From Eulemur rufifrons (lineage: Eukaryota; Chordata; Mammalia; Primates; Lemuridae), in contig NC_091002.1 in the NCBI RefSeq assembly GCF_041146395.1, positions 11,092,501 to 11,156,500 on the forward strand: a DNA stretch of 64,000 bases, given 5' to 3'. A model generated the notes under the pieces. The model was not told where the DNA came from, made no database searches, and worked only from the letters and a program-made list of their open reading frames with translations. Shown in pieces: positions 12,116-24,000 of the stretch. The position numbers were made by a program, and so were the translations under genes. Each line of letters begins with the position of its first letter. The stretch's first letter is position 1.

Positions 12116-12784
12116 ATATAAAAATATTAAAAATAAAACAATGACATCATATGGTTCTCATTAAATTCAAAAGGCCAAAACAGGCAACTCAAAATGTGTC
12201 TCCAGTATTCCGTGCAATTTGTTTCCATTTTCACATCAACACCGATTTTCACTGCTAATTCCATTGGTTTTAACCTTGTTTTGTGACAGTCATTAAGATT
12301 AGTAAAATCAGATGGCCAGTGTTATGACTATGTAAGGTGAAACCAGAAAAGAAGCCTTATTCTAAGAGAAGTCATTTTAATGGTAAATGGGCAGATGCTA
12401 ATTTCAATGGACTCCATTCTCCATCCTTTGTCAGTGAGGTTTTAAGGTTTTAATTTAGCCCCGAAAAGCAAAGTAATGCACTGCAGACTCTTGAATTGTC
12501 ACGTTTCTCCCTAAATTCCCTTGAAACACAGACAAAAAATAACTTATTTTAGGAAACATGAGAAGAGTGGGTTAGGTGGGCATGTTAATCCTATCAGATT
12601 TGAAGAGGTGTTGGCCAAATGTCAACAGTGTGTTTCTGGGTCCTCTGGCCTGGAGGCCCCCCCCCCAAGAGCAAGCCAGAGGTCTCCCTGAGCCAGTGCA
12701 GCCTCACATGAGTGTCCACTGGGATCCAGGCCAGGCTGGTCTGCCAGGCAGGTGTGGGCCCTGGGCTTTGTGTGTTTAGCTGGG
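12116..12784. other. Unassigned sequence
   Basis: No gene or clear repeat. A short C run lies at about 12658-12666. Confidence 0.4.
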
Positions 12785-12925
12785 ATTCTCTAACTTTTTA
12801 TCTGAAGCCCCTGGAGGGCTTATGTGAAAACTCCCAGAGTTTCTGATTCAATAGGTCAGGGGTGGGGCCTGAGAACTGGCATTTATAACTACTTCTCAAG
12901 TTCAGGATGCACTGGTAGCCAGTTC
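12785..12925. mobile_element. hAT-Charlie MITE (MER5/MER20-like)
   Basis: Contains the typical text 'cccagagtttctgattcaataggtcaggggtggggcctgagaactggcatttataac'. A possible end fragment, 'ggtgatactaatgctgctgacctag', reappears at about 13078-13102, which would mean the element is interrupted by about 150 bases of other sequence. Confidence 0.55.
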
Positions 12926-13104
12926 TGGGAGAGAGCACACCTAATTTATAGCGTTTGCTGATTTCCATGTTGGGTACATACTCCCACCAGGCTACCAAGG
13001 GTGTAACAACCAGACTTTCTGAGTATTTAACAGTTGCCTCTTGTGAGCTGGTGTGAGCTGGCACCAGAACATTGCTGCAGGTGATACTAATGCTGCTGAC
13101 CTAG

Positions 13105-14035
13105 ATGAGCTCTCCAGCTTTCTACCTGGAATCTCATCCATTGGTGACCTTTCCTGATCTAACTCTGTTCCTCCACCCCCTGACTGTGTGCATCTGAGCT
13201 CCAGACTCATCTATCAAACAAGTCATCTCCACTTTGGAGACCCACAGGCTCCTCAAATTCAGCTGGTCCAAAGTTCAACTATTTTATGTTTCTCTCACCA
13301 CACCTGCTATCTCCCAAGATGTTATATGTTGGTAAATTGTACCTCCATCCGCCCAAGTTTTCTAAGGGAGAAACCTGAATGTTATCTTAGATGCCTTTTC
13401 CTCTTCCCATCTCCCACATACACTCAAATCCTGCATCCCCCCAATAGATCTCCCATATGTGCCCCTCCCTTTACATCCATCTCACAGGTGTACTGTCACT
13501 TCCCAGCCCTGACAATGCTGCTCTCCGACTCAGAAGTACTCAGTGGTGCCTCTTCTTCACCCATAGGATCAAACCTAAATTTGTTGGCATGGCCTATAAG
13601 GTGATCTCATCTCCCCTGTCCAGCCTCAATTCTCCTTCCACGTAATACCCCAGGCTCCAACAATAGTGGGCAGTATTGCAGTATTGGATTTGCAGCTTCT
13701 CCAAGCCACTTGTTCACTCTCCCTTTTGTGTATCATTTCTCACACTCTTCTCTCTGCCTGGAGTCCCTTCCTCCACCTACTCACGCTTTCAGGCTCAGCT
13801 CAGAGGTTGCCTTTTTTGCAAAGTTCTTCTGGTCTCCCTCAGCAGATCCTGCCCTTTCCATCTTCTGTTCCTATTCCACTGGTCACGAATCACCATTTTA
13901 GCAGTGATCTTGCTGGAAGTGTCTGGGTGCAAAGGGCAGCATTTTTATGTGTCTTTTATCTCACATTGACTGCCTGGTATGTTGTGGGTGCTCAGTCATG
14001 TTTGTTGAAGGGAAGAATGGTTGAATGGACTGTGG
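13105..14035 (+). mobile_element. L2-like LINE, 3' region
   Basis: C/T-rich sequence of the type seen in ancient LINE 3' ends. Landmarks are 'gagctccagactcatctatcaaacaag', 'ggatcaaacctaaatttgttggcatggcctataaggtgatctc', 'tctctgcctggagtcccttcctccacctactcacgctttcaggctcagctcagaggttgcc', and a terminal 'actgcctggtatgttgtgggtgctcagtcatgtttgttgaa'. The open frames at 13188-13604 and 13666-14064 fall inside it; one could be a decayed remnant of LINE coding sequence but neither is a host gene. The junction between an L1ME-like first half and an L2 second half near 13.6 kb is possible. Confidence 0.75.
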
Positions 14036-15044
14036 ACCAAGTATCACCCATCCCCAGGGCTTAGGCTGGGAAAGGTAGACCTGAAAAGGTGAAAACTAGG
14101 ACTAAAGCTGGCTCATTCCCCTTCCACTTTTTGGAAGATATTTTCAGATTACCCAGAATTATGGTCACTAGAATCTTCAGGCCCACAAAGTCCATTCTAG
14201 TCTATGTTTCAGTCTTTGAGATGGATGCAAGTGTATTTTATTTCTAGGAGGCTTAGAGTTTCACGCTTCCTGGGAGACTTGCAGACTAGAAATGATGCAG
14301 AACTGGTATGGGACAGACCAATCAGCTCTGCAAGACTGAGAGAGTGGGGTGAGAACTGCCTGGGCCTGACTGGTGGAATGGCAGCACTCTATTTTTCTTT
14401 CCTTTGGGATTCCTACATTTCCTCAGAGCTTATAAATGAATTCAAAGAATGGCAAGAATTTTCAGGGGCTGGATCAATAAAATAAATGGAAGAGCTCATT
14501 TCTATATGAAGAGATGCAAAAAGTGAGGAACTCCAAAAGCCAAGAATAGATCCTAAACTGATGTCCTGATTTCATCGTTAAAACTCTCTTGCTCAGGGCC
14601 TATCTTTCCTTGATCTGCTCTAAGTGCCTTCATCCCTTCAGGTTTTAGAATTACATGTAGAGCACTGTAATACCTCTGTAACAACACTGATTCTCCCAGG
14701 CACATAGTATGTGCTCACTGATTTACACGAATGAGAGAGAAACATATACACACACACAATTACAAATCTGGATACGAAAGCACCAGATAAATATATTTGG
14801 ATGAGCATAATGTTAATTAGTGATGGATCACTGTTTATTGCTCATGCATTATTATCGTTAATATTTTTAACAATAATTTAACTTGCAAAGTGCTTTGCGT
14901 GCCTTTAATGTGCTATTGTGTCTTCACAGTATACTCTGTAAAAGGAGGTGGCCACTTGCATGAATACTTTTTATCTTGGCCTAGCAACTTAGTAAACCAA
15001 GCTTTTAAAAAATATTTCTAGTCATTTCTAATAATAAATAATAA
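14036..15044. other. Unassigned sequence
   Basis: No gene. A short CA run sits near 14750. MIR-like text may occur at 14870-14960 but is too weak to call. Confidence 0.4.
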
Positions 15045-15200
15045 TCATTTGAATAGCTAGCATTTATTAAGCACTTATTTAAAATATTGCAGGCATTGTA
15101 CTAAGAAGTGCTTTGCCTTGGATTATTTCGTTGAATACCCATTTTACAGATGAGGAAACTAAAGCACAGAGTAACTAAGTAACTTAAGTAACTGCTGAAA
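15045..15200 (-). mobile_element. MIR SINE fragment
   Basis: The plus strand shows 'agctagcatttattaagcactta', then 'cccattttacagatgaggaaactaaagcacagagtaactaagtaact', the MIR core and tail in reverse. A second, sense-orientation MIR-like piece may lie at 15340-15490. Confidence 0.8.
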
Positions 15201-18200
15201 GTCACGCCCTTAGTGACCCCTGGGATGGACCCTTCCCTGTTTGTTAGTCATAGAGCCATAGCAAGGCAGACGTTACTGATGGCTGGAGTTTCTCACCGTG
15301 GTAGTGAGCATGGTGAAGGAGAAGAAGGTAGTGAAAATGTTCATGCTCTGGGTTCAAAATTCCCGTTTCAGGCCTTAGTAGCTGTTTGACCTTCTCTGAG
15401 CAGAAGTGAGCGAGTGGTGGTAACACCTGCTCTGCACCCACTGGGGGGCTGCTCTGAGCAACAGACGAGTTAACAATCGTATAAAAGTGCTTTGCGAGCT
15501 GGACCTTAGTAAGGTCCTACTGTAGGAGCCTCACCTGGTGACCTTCCCTTTCCTCTGTGGAAGAATGGGCCTCGGGCAGAGAATGAAGCTTCCAGGACTG
15601 TTTCCTGCCACCACTTTTCAGGGGGAGGAACGTGTACCCCTTGTCGAGCATGACATGATTTTAGAAGGAACATCTTTTTTGAGATTAGGGATTTACTTTA
15701 AGATTATTTCAAATCTACGTACCTAGCATATCAAATTGTGATTTCACCATGATTTTTATTTAGGAGGAGTCATAGTGAAGTATTCTATAGATATGGCCAA
15801 AATCAATGCAGACAGATGTAGATTTATGGTGTATCTAGTGACACTCAAGTGTCCTGTGAGGCCCTTCCCTTGCCCAGAGTCCTCCCCAGGCCTGTGGGCA
15901 TTTCACTTTAGTAATTTTGTATTCTTTCTCATAAAAGGGCCTTCCAAAATAGAATGAACCTCAGGCCCCCTGAAGCCGGGATCTGCCCCTGCATGACAGG
16001 GACTTTGTAACAATTACAAGAACTCCTCAAAATCTTAGGAAGAGAGATTTTCATTGTGTTCTGGTTGTCTGGAACTCAATAGAAGCCCAAAAGAAGAAAA
16101 ATGTTCTTTAACAGTTTTTTTTTTTTTTTTTTTTTTAAACGAACTGAAGACGTGAGTTCCAGAAACTCAGTGAGGTCCCACCAAACATTTCCAGGAGGAG
16201 AGAAACATTCAAAAGCCACCCTCTTAAATGACTGTTTGCAAACTGATCACCAAGATCCCCTTCCCCAGGCGCCTCTCCCCCAGCTGCAGTGAGTGTTAAA
16301 TGCTAATGGCTCTCAGCAGAGACCTGCTTTAAACCATGGGAACCTACTCATCCAGGAGGACACACGGGCGGGGCCCCTGAGTGACATGGAGGTGTAAAAG
16401 GCAGCGCCCCCACCACCCTTGCCTGGGTGGGATAACTCTGTGATGTGCTCCATGCTCTTGAGCTCCCTGTGGGATCAGACCAAGGCTAGACTCTACCTGC
16501 AGCCACTCCTACTTTCCTCACTGCCTTACAAGACACTCCCAATAAGCCCTGCACATCTGATTCCCCACCCCAGGCTCTGCTTCTAGGAAATCTGATCCAG
16601 GACCAAGCCCTTCTCGAATGATGCTGGACCTATACGTGACCTTCCCCAGCAATCGGAGGTCCTCTGCCTCCAGGACTGTCCATTCCGTGAATGGTTGACG
16701 CTGATCGTTAGGCAGGTCTTCCTTAGTCTGAGCCAAGCAGATTGAACCTGGTTTTCAGAAAACAGTTCTCTGCTCCACCCCATGCCCCTTCCCTGTTTTC
16801 TCTCAACCTAAACCTTCCCAGGCCCTTCAGCTAACCTTGTGTGGCCAGGTTCCTGTTCTCTCACTTCCTGGGTTCTCTCCTCACCGCGGTGCAGTGCGGC
16901 AGAATCCCACCATTGGTGCCCACCAAGACCGAGCCCCACATCCCCCCCGAAGGCTGGGGACTCACGGAACGGGACTTCCGCCTATATAGACACCACCTTG
17001 GACGAGCCCAGATGCTCATCAGGGATTCAGGCAGCTCTGCCATCTTAAGCTCAGAGTCAGCTTCAGCCCACAGCCCCTCTCGTGTTTCTGGTTGGCTGCA
17101 TCTTCCTACCTTCCTCTAGGACGTGCTCGGGCAGTGTTTCCTCTACCCCGCTCACAGGACTGTGCGCTCACTTCTGCTGCATCTCATGTTGTGAGCCTGT
17201 TTCCTCAGCCAGCTGAGTTGTATTTTGCATCCCAATTATGTCATCTGGCCCCATCTTTTCAAAGCACGTTAGAAATACCACTAGGTACAGTCCAGAAGAT
17301 TTTTAGATGGAACTCAGATGTGCATTTTTTATAATTTTATTTCATTATTAGAATTCTTATGAACTTAAACTGTTGTAGAAAAATAGAATTGGCACATCAA
17401 ATCCATTAGCTGCTTCTGTTATAAATGTAAGTTAAAAAGTGAATTGATTCACTTTTAATGAAAATCTGTAACCCCCTGTGGTACACAGTGGCAGGAATTG
17501 TGAAGGCAGTATGTGAATGCCTGATATTTAGGGAACATTGATTCATAAGATCGATGTCTGAGCAATCCCTATCCTAGTTTAACTTTTTAATAAACATCCC
17601 AAGCAGGGCAGGGGTGGCAGGAATCCTGGGGCCTACTCCTGTTTGACAGCAATCCACCAACTAGGGCTCTGTGTCTGCAGGCATTTAACTATTGTGTTTC
17701 ACTGTTCCATCTCGCCAAAAAGGTGTCATTATTTGTCAACTCCTTTTTTGAAATTCAGATCCACATAACAGGTTTTTCCTAATTTCCTAGCCTCGTAGCC
17801 CTGCCAAACACATACGGAATATGGCCAAGCTGACACAGCTCGTCTTGGGAAAGCCAAGCTGACCCCTGGGGAGGACCACTTTTTGCCTAAGACATACTAT
17901 CTCACAAATAGTCCCAAGTGGAATCATTTGTAAAATGGCCCTCAACCGCATGGCTCCATAACTGGAGGAGTCTATGGCTTTCTCTGCTTTTGAAACCGGG
18001 GACCAACATTATCTACCAACGTTGTCTAGTCCCTCTTCAATTCTGAATGCTTGAAGATAATCCCAGATAATCTCATGTGCATTTTATTTTTAACCATATC
18101 CTGGCATGTGATCCCTCCAGATTGGAAATAGAAATGCCTATCGAATATCCAAATACTCTCTTGCCAGCCTCCTCTTTCCATCTTACAGTTTATTTGTTGA

Positions 18201-19435
18201 TTGTATGCAAATTATCCACTTCAATGGGCAAGGAGTTCAGTAATTTTGCTTTGCTTTAGTCTGCTGCCAGTCAACCTTATTGTGTTCCAAAAACACCTTT
18301 AAAAAGTTATTTAATGGTTTTATTAAGCTTTGTTTTATTTGTAAGACACCCCTTCCTGGGCTCTAGTCCTCTAGACATTATTCATACAGATCCATCGCAC
18401 TGTTTGGCACCCACCTGTGCCCCTGGAACCCTCACCCCTACCTGCGTCCTGTCTAGCTGTGAATTTGTTGCTCATTGTCGGGATCAAACACATCTTCTCC
18501 TTCTTAGCTTATGACTTATTTGTGTCTGTGGTGTCCGAACCCCATTTTCAAGAACTTCCCGTTCTGCTTGATGGGAAGGAGGACGCTTTTTATAGATTCC
18601 AACTCACCTTTAAACTTTTGTACATCTCTGCTCATAAACCGCAAAATTCACAGCCCAAGCAGGCTTCTCATGCCCAGCGCTCATGAGCGGTAAAGATGAT
18701 GTGAGAATTTCCTCTCACGCTGCCCATCACTTCCACTTCCCCAATCAGTGCCTCCTGGTTATTTAGACGTTGAGAAGAGCAGCCCCACCCACTGCTTTCT
18801 CATCCTGCTGAGGGCTGAATCTGTCACCAAGTTAGGTCAAGAGTGTGTTGTCTGTGGTTTTTATCACACGGATACTGCGAGGATGTGTGTGCACAGTTGA
18901 CTCCACCAGCAGACAGTCTTCTGTCCTTCTGCCTGATTTCAGTCGCAGGAATGAATCACTCCCTTCCTGCATTTGACAGTGGCTGTGGCATCTTGTCATC
19001 ACGGTAGCACTTTTGTTTTTTCTCCATTCATCTCCATTATTTTCCAACATGAAAGCTGGCATACAGATGCATAGATCATTTGTTCTTGACTTACAGAGAG
19101 AGTTTGTTGCTCGCAAAAAAAAAAAAAATCTATTTCTTATGAACGGAACATGACAAAGTATGCCTTCTCTTTGTCATATTCTAAGCAAGGGTCCCCTTCC
19201 TTGTGATCTCGCTGACTCCCATGCGGTTCTGTGGAGCGGACCATTCCCTCTACCGCCCCTACATCAGCCTCTGACTTCCCCCAACTCTGCTGTGTATGGT
19301 GTGGGCTGGCCCACCCAGCCACGCTGTCTTGGCTCCCTTTGCTAACTGGCTTCCTGCTAGTTTTGGCCAATGTGAAGCCCTGGTGGAGACTGTGGGTGGA
19401 AGGAAGGTATTAACAATTCAGATTTGTGCCTCAGC
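15201..19435. other. Mostly unassigned, moderate GC
   Basis: About 4.2 kb without a gene or confident repeat. Short overlapping frames on both strands at 16518-17119 and 18832-19370 lack any domain. A T run is at 16116-16137. An octamer-like ATGCAAAT lies near 18204. Some stretches (19,250-19,410) resemble dispersed repeats but I cannot name them. Confidence 0.4.
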
Positions 19436-19439
19436 AACG

Positions 19440-20100
19440 TTATAGATGATCATCATCAGAGAATAGTTACTTCTGGAAAGGACTCCAGGACTCAGGCAGG
19501 ACAGGCTCACAGCACTGAAAGCAGTAACAAACTTTGGTGCTCCAGTTGAAGTTTTTGACTCTGAAGAGCTCCCGAAGAAACTTGATGAGACCACTAAATT
19601 GCTCAGGAAGCTCCACGAAGCCCAGAATGAGCATTTAAGCACCAGACCCCCTCCCAATATGATCTGTCTCTTGGGTCCCTCATATAGAGAAACACATCTC
19701 GCTGAACAGGTGACCAATAATCTTAAAGAACTTGCACAGAAAGTAACTCCAGGTGATATTGTAAGCATGTGTGGAGTTTGAAAAGCAATGAGGATTTCCA
19801 TTCCTTCCCTCGTCATAGAAAACAACTTTGTAGATGTAATGGAAGATTTTGAAGAACCTGAAGGACTGATGTTGCTGAGCGTGCTGGTGGGATTTGAGGC
19901 CACCTGGTATTTGATGATATATTATGTACATATTTTTTCATTCCTAACTTGGAAATGCTTTTCAGAAGATATTAAATATTTGTAAATTGTGTTTTTAATT
20001 AAACTTTGGAATAGCCAATTTTAATGTTCCAGAGATTGGACTTATATTAAGTAATAAAGCTGAAACTGGGAATCTGAAAAAGAAACAAAAACCAAAAACC
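19440..20100 (+). pseudogene. BRD7P: Processed pseudogene of BRD7 (C-terminus and 3' UTR)
   Basis: BRD7 is a bromodomain protein of the PBAF chromatin-remodelling complex. This copy holds only its C-terminal end plus 3' UTR. In one plus-strand frame up to 19781 the translation runs through LKAVTNFGAPVEVFDSEE (about 19504-19557), then RPPPNMICLLGPSYRE and QVTNNLKELAQKVTPGDIVS, which I recognise as the BRD7 tail. A TGA at 19779-19781 stands where the parent has an arginine codon, as expected from CpG decay (CGA to TGA). Beyond the stop the same frame continues (ENNFVDVMEDFEEPEG) and then shifts before the parental stop. An AATAAA lies at 20053-20058, followed by an A-rich decayed tail to about 20100. 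Lack of introns, 5' truncation and tail point to L1-mediated retroposition. The 486-base minus-strand open frame opposite is its shadow. The parent name comes from memory of the protein; the insertion's 5' edge is uncertain by tens of bases. Confidence 0.83.
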
Positions 20101-20560
20101 AGCAGTGGGCTTTAGGCTGAGCTTCCCAAGTGACTCCCACAGTGGCACAGCAGAGTGAGCCCACCGAGGGGCTGGCCACCATGGCAGGGCAGGAAGCTGC
20201 TGCATCAGGAGACCCCCACTGCCCCTGCATAGCTGCGGCTCAGAGGCAGGCCAGCTCTGCCGTGGCCCTGACCTCAACAAGACAACCCGACCCCACCTCA
20301 TTCCCAACAGAGCATGAGCCCATCTGCTGGGCAGAGCCTACATCACATGACCACATCCCAGCAGTAAGGACGCCAGGAAATGAGGTGTATGTTATCTTAT
20401 TTTTACATTCTGTGTTGGAAAGACAGGAATTATCCTGCAAGGCACTATCAAAATGTGGGGAGTATGGTCAAAAGATATGGGGCATACACAAATGACTGGT
20501 GTCCACCTCAGGAAGACACATATTTTTTTAAGGAGGGGTGTATGGGATGAAATTTGCTTT

Positions 20561-20581
20561 CATATATATATATATATATAT

Positions 20582-20614
<33 letters not shown>
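20561..20614. repeat. Compound microsatellite (TA)n(CA)n(TA)n
   Basis: About 10 TA units (20562-20580), about 9-10 CA units (20582-20600), then about 7 AT units to 20614, directly abutting the poly-T of the next Alu monomer. Confidence 0.95.
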
Positions 20615-20742
20615 TTTTTTTTTTTAAGAGAGAAGGTGTTTCCCAGGTTGGCCTCAAACTCCTGGGCTCAAGCAATCCTCCTGCCTCAGCCTCCCGAGTA
20701 GCTGTGACTTATAGGTGCAGCCCCCCACGCCTGGCCTTAGAT
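20614..20742 (-). mobile_element. Alu monomer fragment
   Basis: The plus strand has a T run followed by 'ttggcctcaaactcctgggctcaagcaatcctcctgcctcagcctcccgagtagctg', ending in 'cacgcctggcc'. This is one 7SL-derived arm in reverse. The microsatellite at its 3' tail is a common outcome of tail instability. Confidence 0.9.
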
Positions 20743-21826
20743 ATCATTTTGATGAAAGCATTTTGTTTTTCAGCCAAGGCCAGTCCTGAGGGCTGTGTGT
20801 GAGGTCGTGAGACGGCTGGTTCCTTTAGCTAGCTTCACCTTTTATTTTACCAAGTTCTCTGAATCCAAGTTAGCAGTTCATTAACTGTTATGCCAGGTTT
20901 CAAGTCATTTTTTACTTACATGACATGACCTTGGAGTCCTTTCTTGGCCTCTTTTTCACGAATCACTCTTGAGCAGTTTGGGGAAGACCCCCTGCTACCT
21001 AAGGCATGGAGTCCTGCTGCTACATGAGGGATGCCCTAATCCTGCAACAATCAGCCGCAAGTCTCAGCCCTCTGCAATGTCACTTCCCACAGCACATAAC
21101 GTATGTTTATCACAGAGGTCATCTGATAACAAATGTTTACCGTAGCCTACTCCAGGCCAACCATTCAGTCTCTAGGACCCCAGATGAGGTTGGGCTGGAA
21201 TTTCCTGTTGCTGTGGAATAAAGTATGTGCAATTGCCACATGCTGTGTCTCGAAAGTGAGTGAAGTATCATTAGTATGGTGGACACTGCGATGCCCACCA
21301 GCTTCCCTCTGAGGAGGGACTTGCTGCCCGGCTGCCAGAGTGTGACCACAGGCGGTCTACAGCTGCCAGGCCCTTCAGGGGTGCCTTGGCTGCAGAGAGC
21401 TGCGTAGTCCAAGGTCACCCACATCCAGTGCCTGGGGGCGGTGGGGGTACATTGGCTGAGGCATCTCAGCCCACCTCAGGGCACTGCCAGAGCTCCCTGT
21501 GAAGCTGCCTGAGCCTGCACCTAACCTCACGTCCCCATGTGTCTACTCCTGCTTCCTTGCTGACTCCACAGGCACTGATCCCCTGTGTGCTTCTTAATAA
21601 GGCTCCTGCACACTAACCTCCATCTCAGAGCTTGCTTCCCGCAGCCCCCATCTGTGAAATCAGCACACAAACAGACGCCCCAGCACGCCACATTCCCAGC
21701 AGATGCTCCACCCACCCAGGGCACCCAATTCACCTTAGAAACGTGCACCTGCCAACTGCTCTCCACCAGGTGATGTCTGGTGCCTGGCGCTTGGAAATAG
21801 TTTCATTTATTTAAAAACTAAATATA
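20743..21826. other. Unassigned, GC-moderate sequence
   Basis: No gene or clear repeat. Overlapping frames on both strands (21006-21221 +, 21137-21424 -, 21527-21773 both) have no domain. Confidence 0.4.
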
Positions 21827-22130
21827 GGTCAAGTGCAGTGGCTCATGCCTATAATCCTAGTACTCTGGGAAGCCAAGGTAGGGGGATCACTTGAGGCCAG
21901 GAGTTAGAGATCAGCCTGAGCAAGAGTGAGACCTCATCTCTACAAAAAATAGAAAAATTAGCTGGACATAGTGGCTCGAGCCTGTAGTTCCAGCTACTCG
22001 GGAGACCAAGGCAGGAAAATCACTCGAGCCCAGGAGTTTGAGTTTGCAGCGAGCTGTGATGACACCACTGCATTCTAACCTGGGTAACAGAGCAAGACTC
22101 TGTCTCCAAAAAAAAAAAAAAAAAAAAAAA
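21827..22130 (+). mobile_element. Dimeric Alu
   Basis: Both arms are present: GGTCAAGTGCAGTGGCTCAT at the start, 'ctcatctctacaaaaaatagaaaaattagc' at the junction, and a tail of about 22 A (22108-22130). The linker is short, unlike the strepsirrhine-type copies. Substitutions at most CpG sites suggest an older copy. Confidence 0.95.
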
Positions 22131-22504
22131 TTGAACTCTAATGATACACATGGTGAAATATTTAAGGGGAAGTATGGGTGTCTGCAAATTTCTTTGAAAT
22201 GCACCAAAAATAAGATGAATTGAGGGATGAGTAGATGGCTGCAGAGATCGATAAATATGTGACAAAATAAGTATGATGAAATATGAACGGTATAACCAGA
22301 TGTTGTAATAATGAGCACTCAGTGAAAAGTTCTTTCAACTTTGCTCTGTTTGAAATTTTTTATTATAAAATGTTGGCAAAATAAATGAGTATAACTGTCC
22401 TAGAAAGGGAAGACTGAGAACCCTTTATGAACTTATTTCAAACATGAGGTTAAGCCCATCTGGTGGTCAAGATTATATCAATGTTATTTCCTTGATATTT
22501 TGGA

Positions 22505-22640
22505 TCCATCATTAATACGGCAAACATTTGTTGAGCATGTTCTATGAACAGTATATACTGTAAGTGTTCTAGGGAGGATAAAGAAATATAACAGCTTTAT
22601 TCTGCAAGTTTGTTACAGTAGATGAGGCAAATACATATAA
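22505..22640 (-). mobile_element. L2 LINE 3' fragment
   Basis: The plus strand reads 'ggcaaacatttgttgagcatgttctatgaacagtatatactgtaagtgttctagggaggataaagaaatataacagc', the L2 tail in reverse. Confidence 0.65.
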
Positions 22641-22734
22641 AAAAATTAAATAATGGTAGTTCATATCATATCACTCTAGGCACAGACATTTAAAATGTGT
22701 TTGTTGGTTCTACTGTACGGGTAATATTTCCAGC

Positions 22735-22890
22735 AATGAATAATAAAAACAATAATAGCAGCAGTGACTTACTCACTGTTCACCATGCACCCGGCAATGC
22801 TCCAAGGGCTTCGCCTATTTTGATACATTTCATCCTTACACCATGTGGCCCTGAGAATGTGCCTGCAGACGTGAAGACAAAGGGGATGTG
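22735..22890 (-). mobile_element. MIR SINE fragment
   Basis: The plus strand has 'aataataaaaacaataatagcagcagtgacttactcactgttcaccatgcacccggcaatgctcc' and 'catttcatccttacaccatgtggccctgag', consistent with a MIR in reverse. Confidence 0.55.
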
Positions 22891-23189
22891 ATTGCCGAGG
22901 GTGCCCGGTGCTGTGCTCTGTAATCCATCACCCAATTTCTAAGCCAGTAGCTGAGCCCTGCAGAGATACTAAGGCCCATTCCCAAGAGACGGGGGACTCC
23001 TCTGACAGCCGTCACTGGCTCCGTGGCTTTTCTCAGCCTGCCCGGTAGTTTAGGATGCTTTCCCCACCCTTCCTTCCTTCCCTCTCTCCTGCACGGGGAC
23101 TAGACCTGAGGCACAGCCCCACAGCTCTCCCAGCCCCCCAGATCCCCCCCATACTCTCCCCACGGGCCCAGAGCTAATTCCTAGAGAAA

Positions 23190-24000
23190 GTAAAGGGCTC
23201 GCCGTGAGCATGCCTGAAAGGCAAACCAACCGACCCAGAGCCCACGCCTCGGCCACCTCCCTGTCAGCCTCTCACACTTTCAGCCACTATCCACCTGCCC
23301 TAATCCCCTCAGGGCCAGGCACCAGGCAACCAGGGCCAGCCCCTTTCTTAGTCTGTTGGTGCTGCTCTAACAAAATACCACAAACTGGGTAATTTATAAA
23401 TAATATAAATTTATTCCCATGGTTCTGGAGGCTGGGAAGTCCAAGCTGAAGGGACCAGCAGGCTTAATGTCTGGTGAGGGCTCTGTCTTCTACTTGCAAG
23501 ATGACACCTTGTTACTGTGTCCTTAGGTGGGGAAGGGATGGAAGGGGCCAAGTTGCCCCCTCAAGCCCTTTGATGAGACACTAATCCATTCATGAAGACA
23601 GAGCCCTTATGGCCTAATCACCTCCTAAAGGCCCCACCTCTTAATCCTGTTGCACAGAGGATTAAGTTTCAACGTGAGTTTTGGAGAAGACACAAACATT
23701 GAAACCACGGCAGCCCGTATGCCCTGGAGCCTGCTGAAGTTATTCCCACTGGCCAGTCCTAAACCTGCCTGCCCTGCCTTGCCTCTTACTTTGCGCATAA
23801 GCCCAATAAAGGCTCCTGCCCACAGCCTCCCCATCACCCTCTGCCTCCTGACAGACGCGGTGCTTCCCAGGGTGGCCCCCAGTGGCACAGCGTGTCCCTT
23901 CTCTTGGGAACTATGAGTAACAAACCATCTTCTCAGTGGCAGTCGTCTCCTGATCTGTTGCCTTGCCATACCTAAATCACAATAAAACATACATTTTTAA
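23190..24000 (+). mobile_element. Probable ERV1-like LTR, split by a MaLR LTR
   Basis: Flanking the MaLR insertion are two halves that together look like one sense LTR. The first ends near 23343 in '...aggcaccaggcaaccagggccagccc'. The second resumes at about 23712, carries GCCCAATAAAGGCTCCTGCC (polyadenylation signal 23805-23810), and ends near 'ctgatctgttgccttgccatacctaaatcacaataaaac'. A short CAGCC repeat on each side of the inner element fits its target-site duplication. The family name is not certain. Confidence 0.5.
23344..23712 (-). mobile_element. MaLR-type LTR (MLT1/MST class)
   Basis: A reversed MaLR LTR with 'cttagtctgttggtgctgctctaacaaaatacc', 'ctgggtaatttataaataat', 'gtctggtgagggctctgtcttc', 'cactaatccattcatgaagacagagccc', 'cctaatcacctcctaaaggccccacctc' and 'tttcaacgtgagttttggagaagacacaaacattgaaacca'. 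Inserted into the LTR above. Confidence 0.88.

Noticed and set aside
13188..13604. 138-codon plus-strand frame as a coding exon
   Set aside because: It lies in L2/L1ME-like LINE sequence.
19418..19903. 161-codon minus-strand frame as a gene
   Set aside because: It is the antisense of the BRD7 processed pseudogene, whose sense frame explains the sequence.
20561..20614. CRISPR-like or other functional array in the tandem repeats
   Set aside because: It is an ordinary dinucleotide microsatellite at an Alu tail; nothing in the window has a repeat-spacer pattern and the DNA is mammalian.
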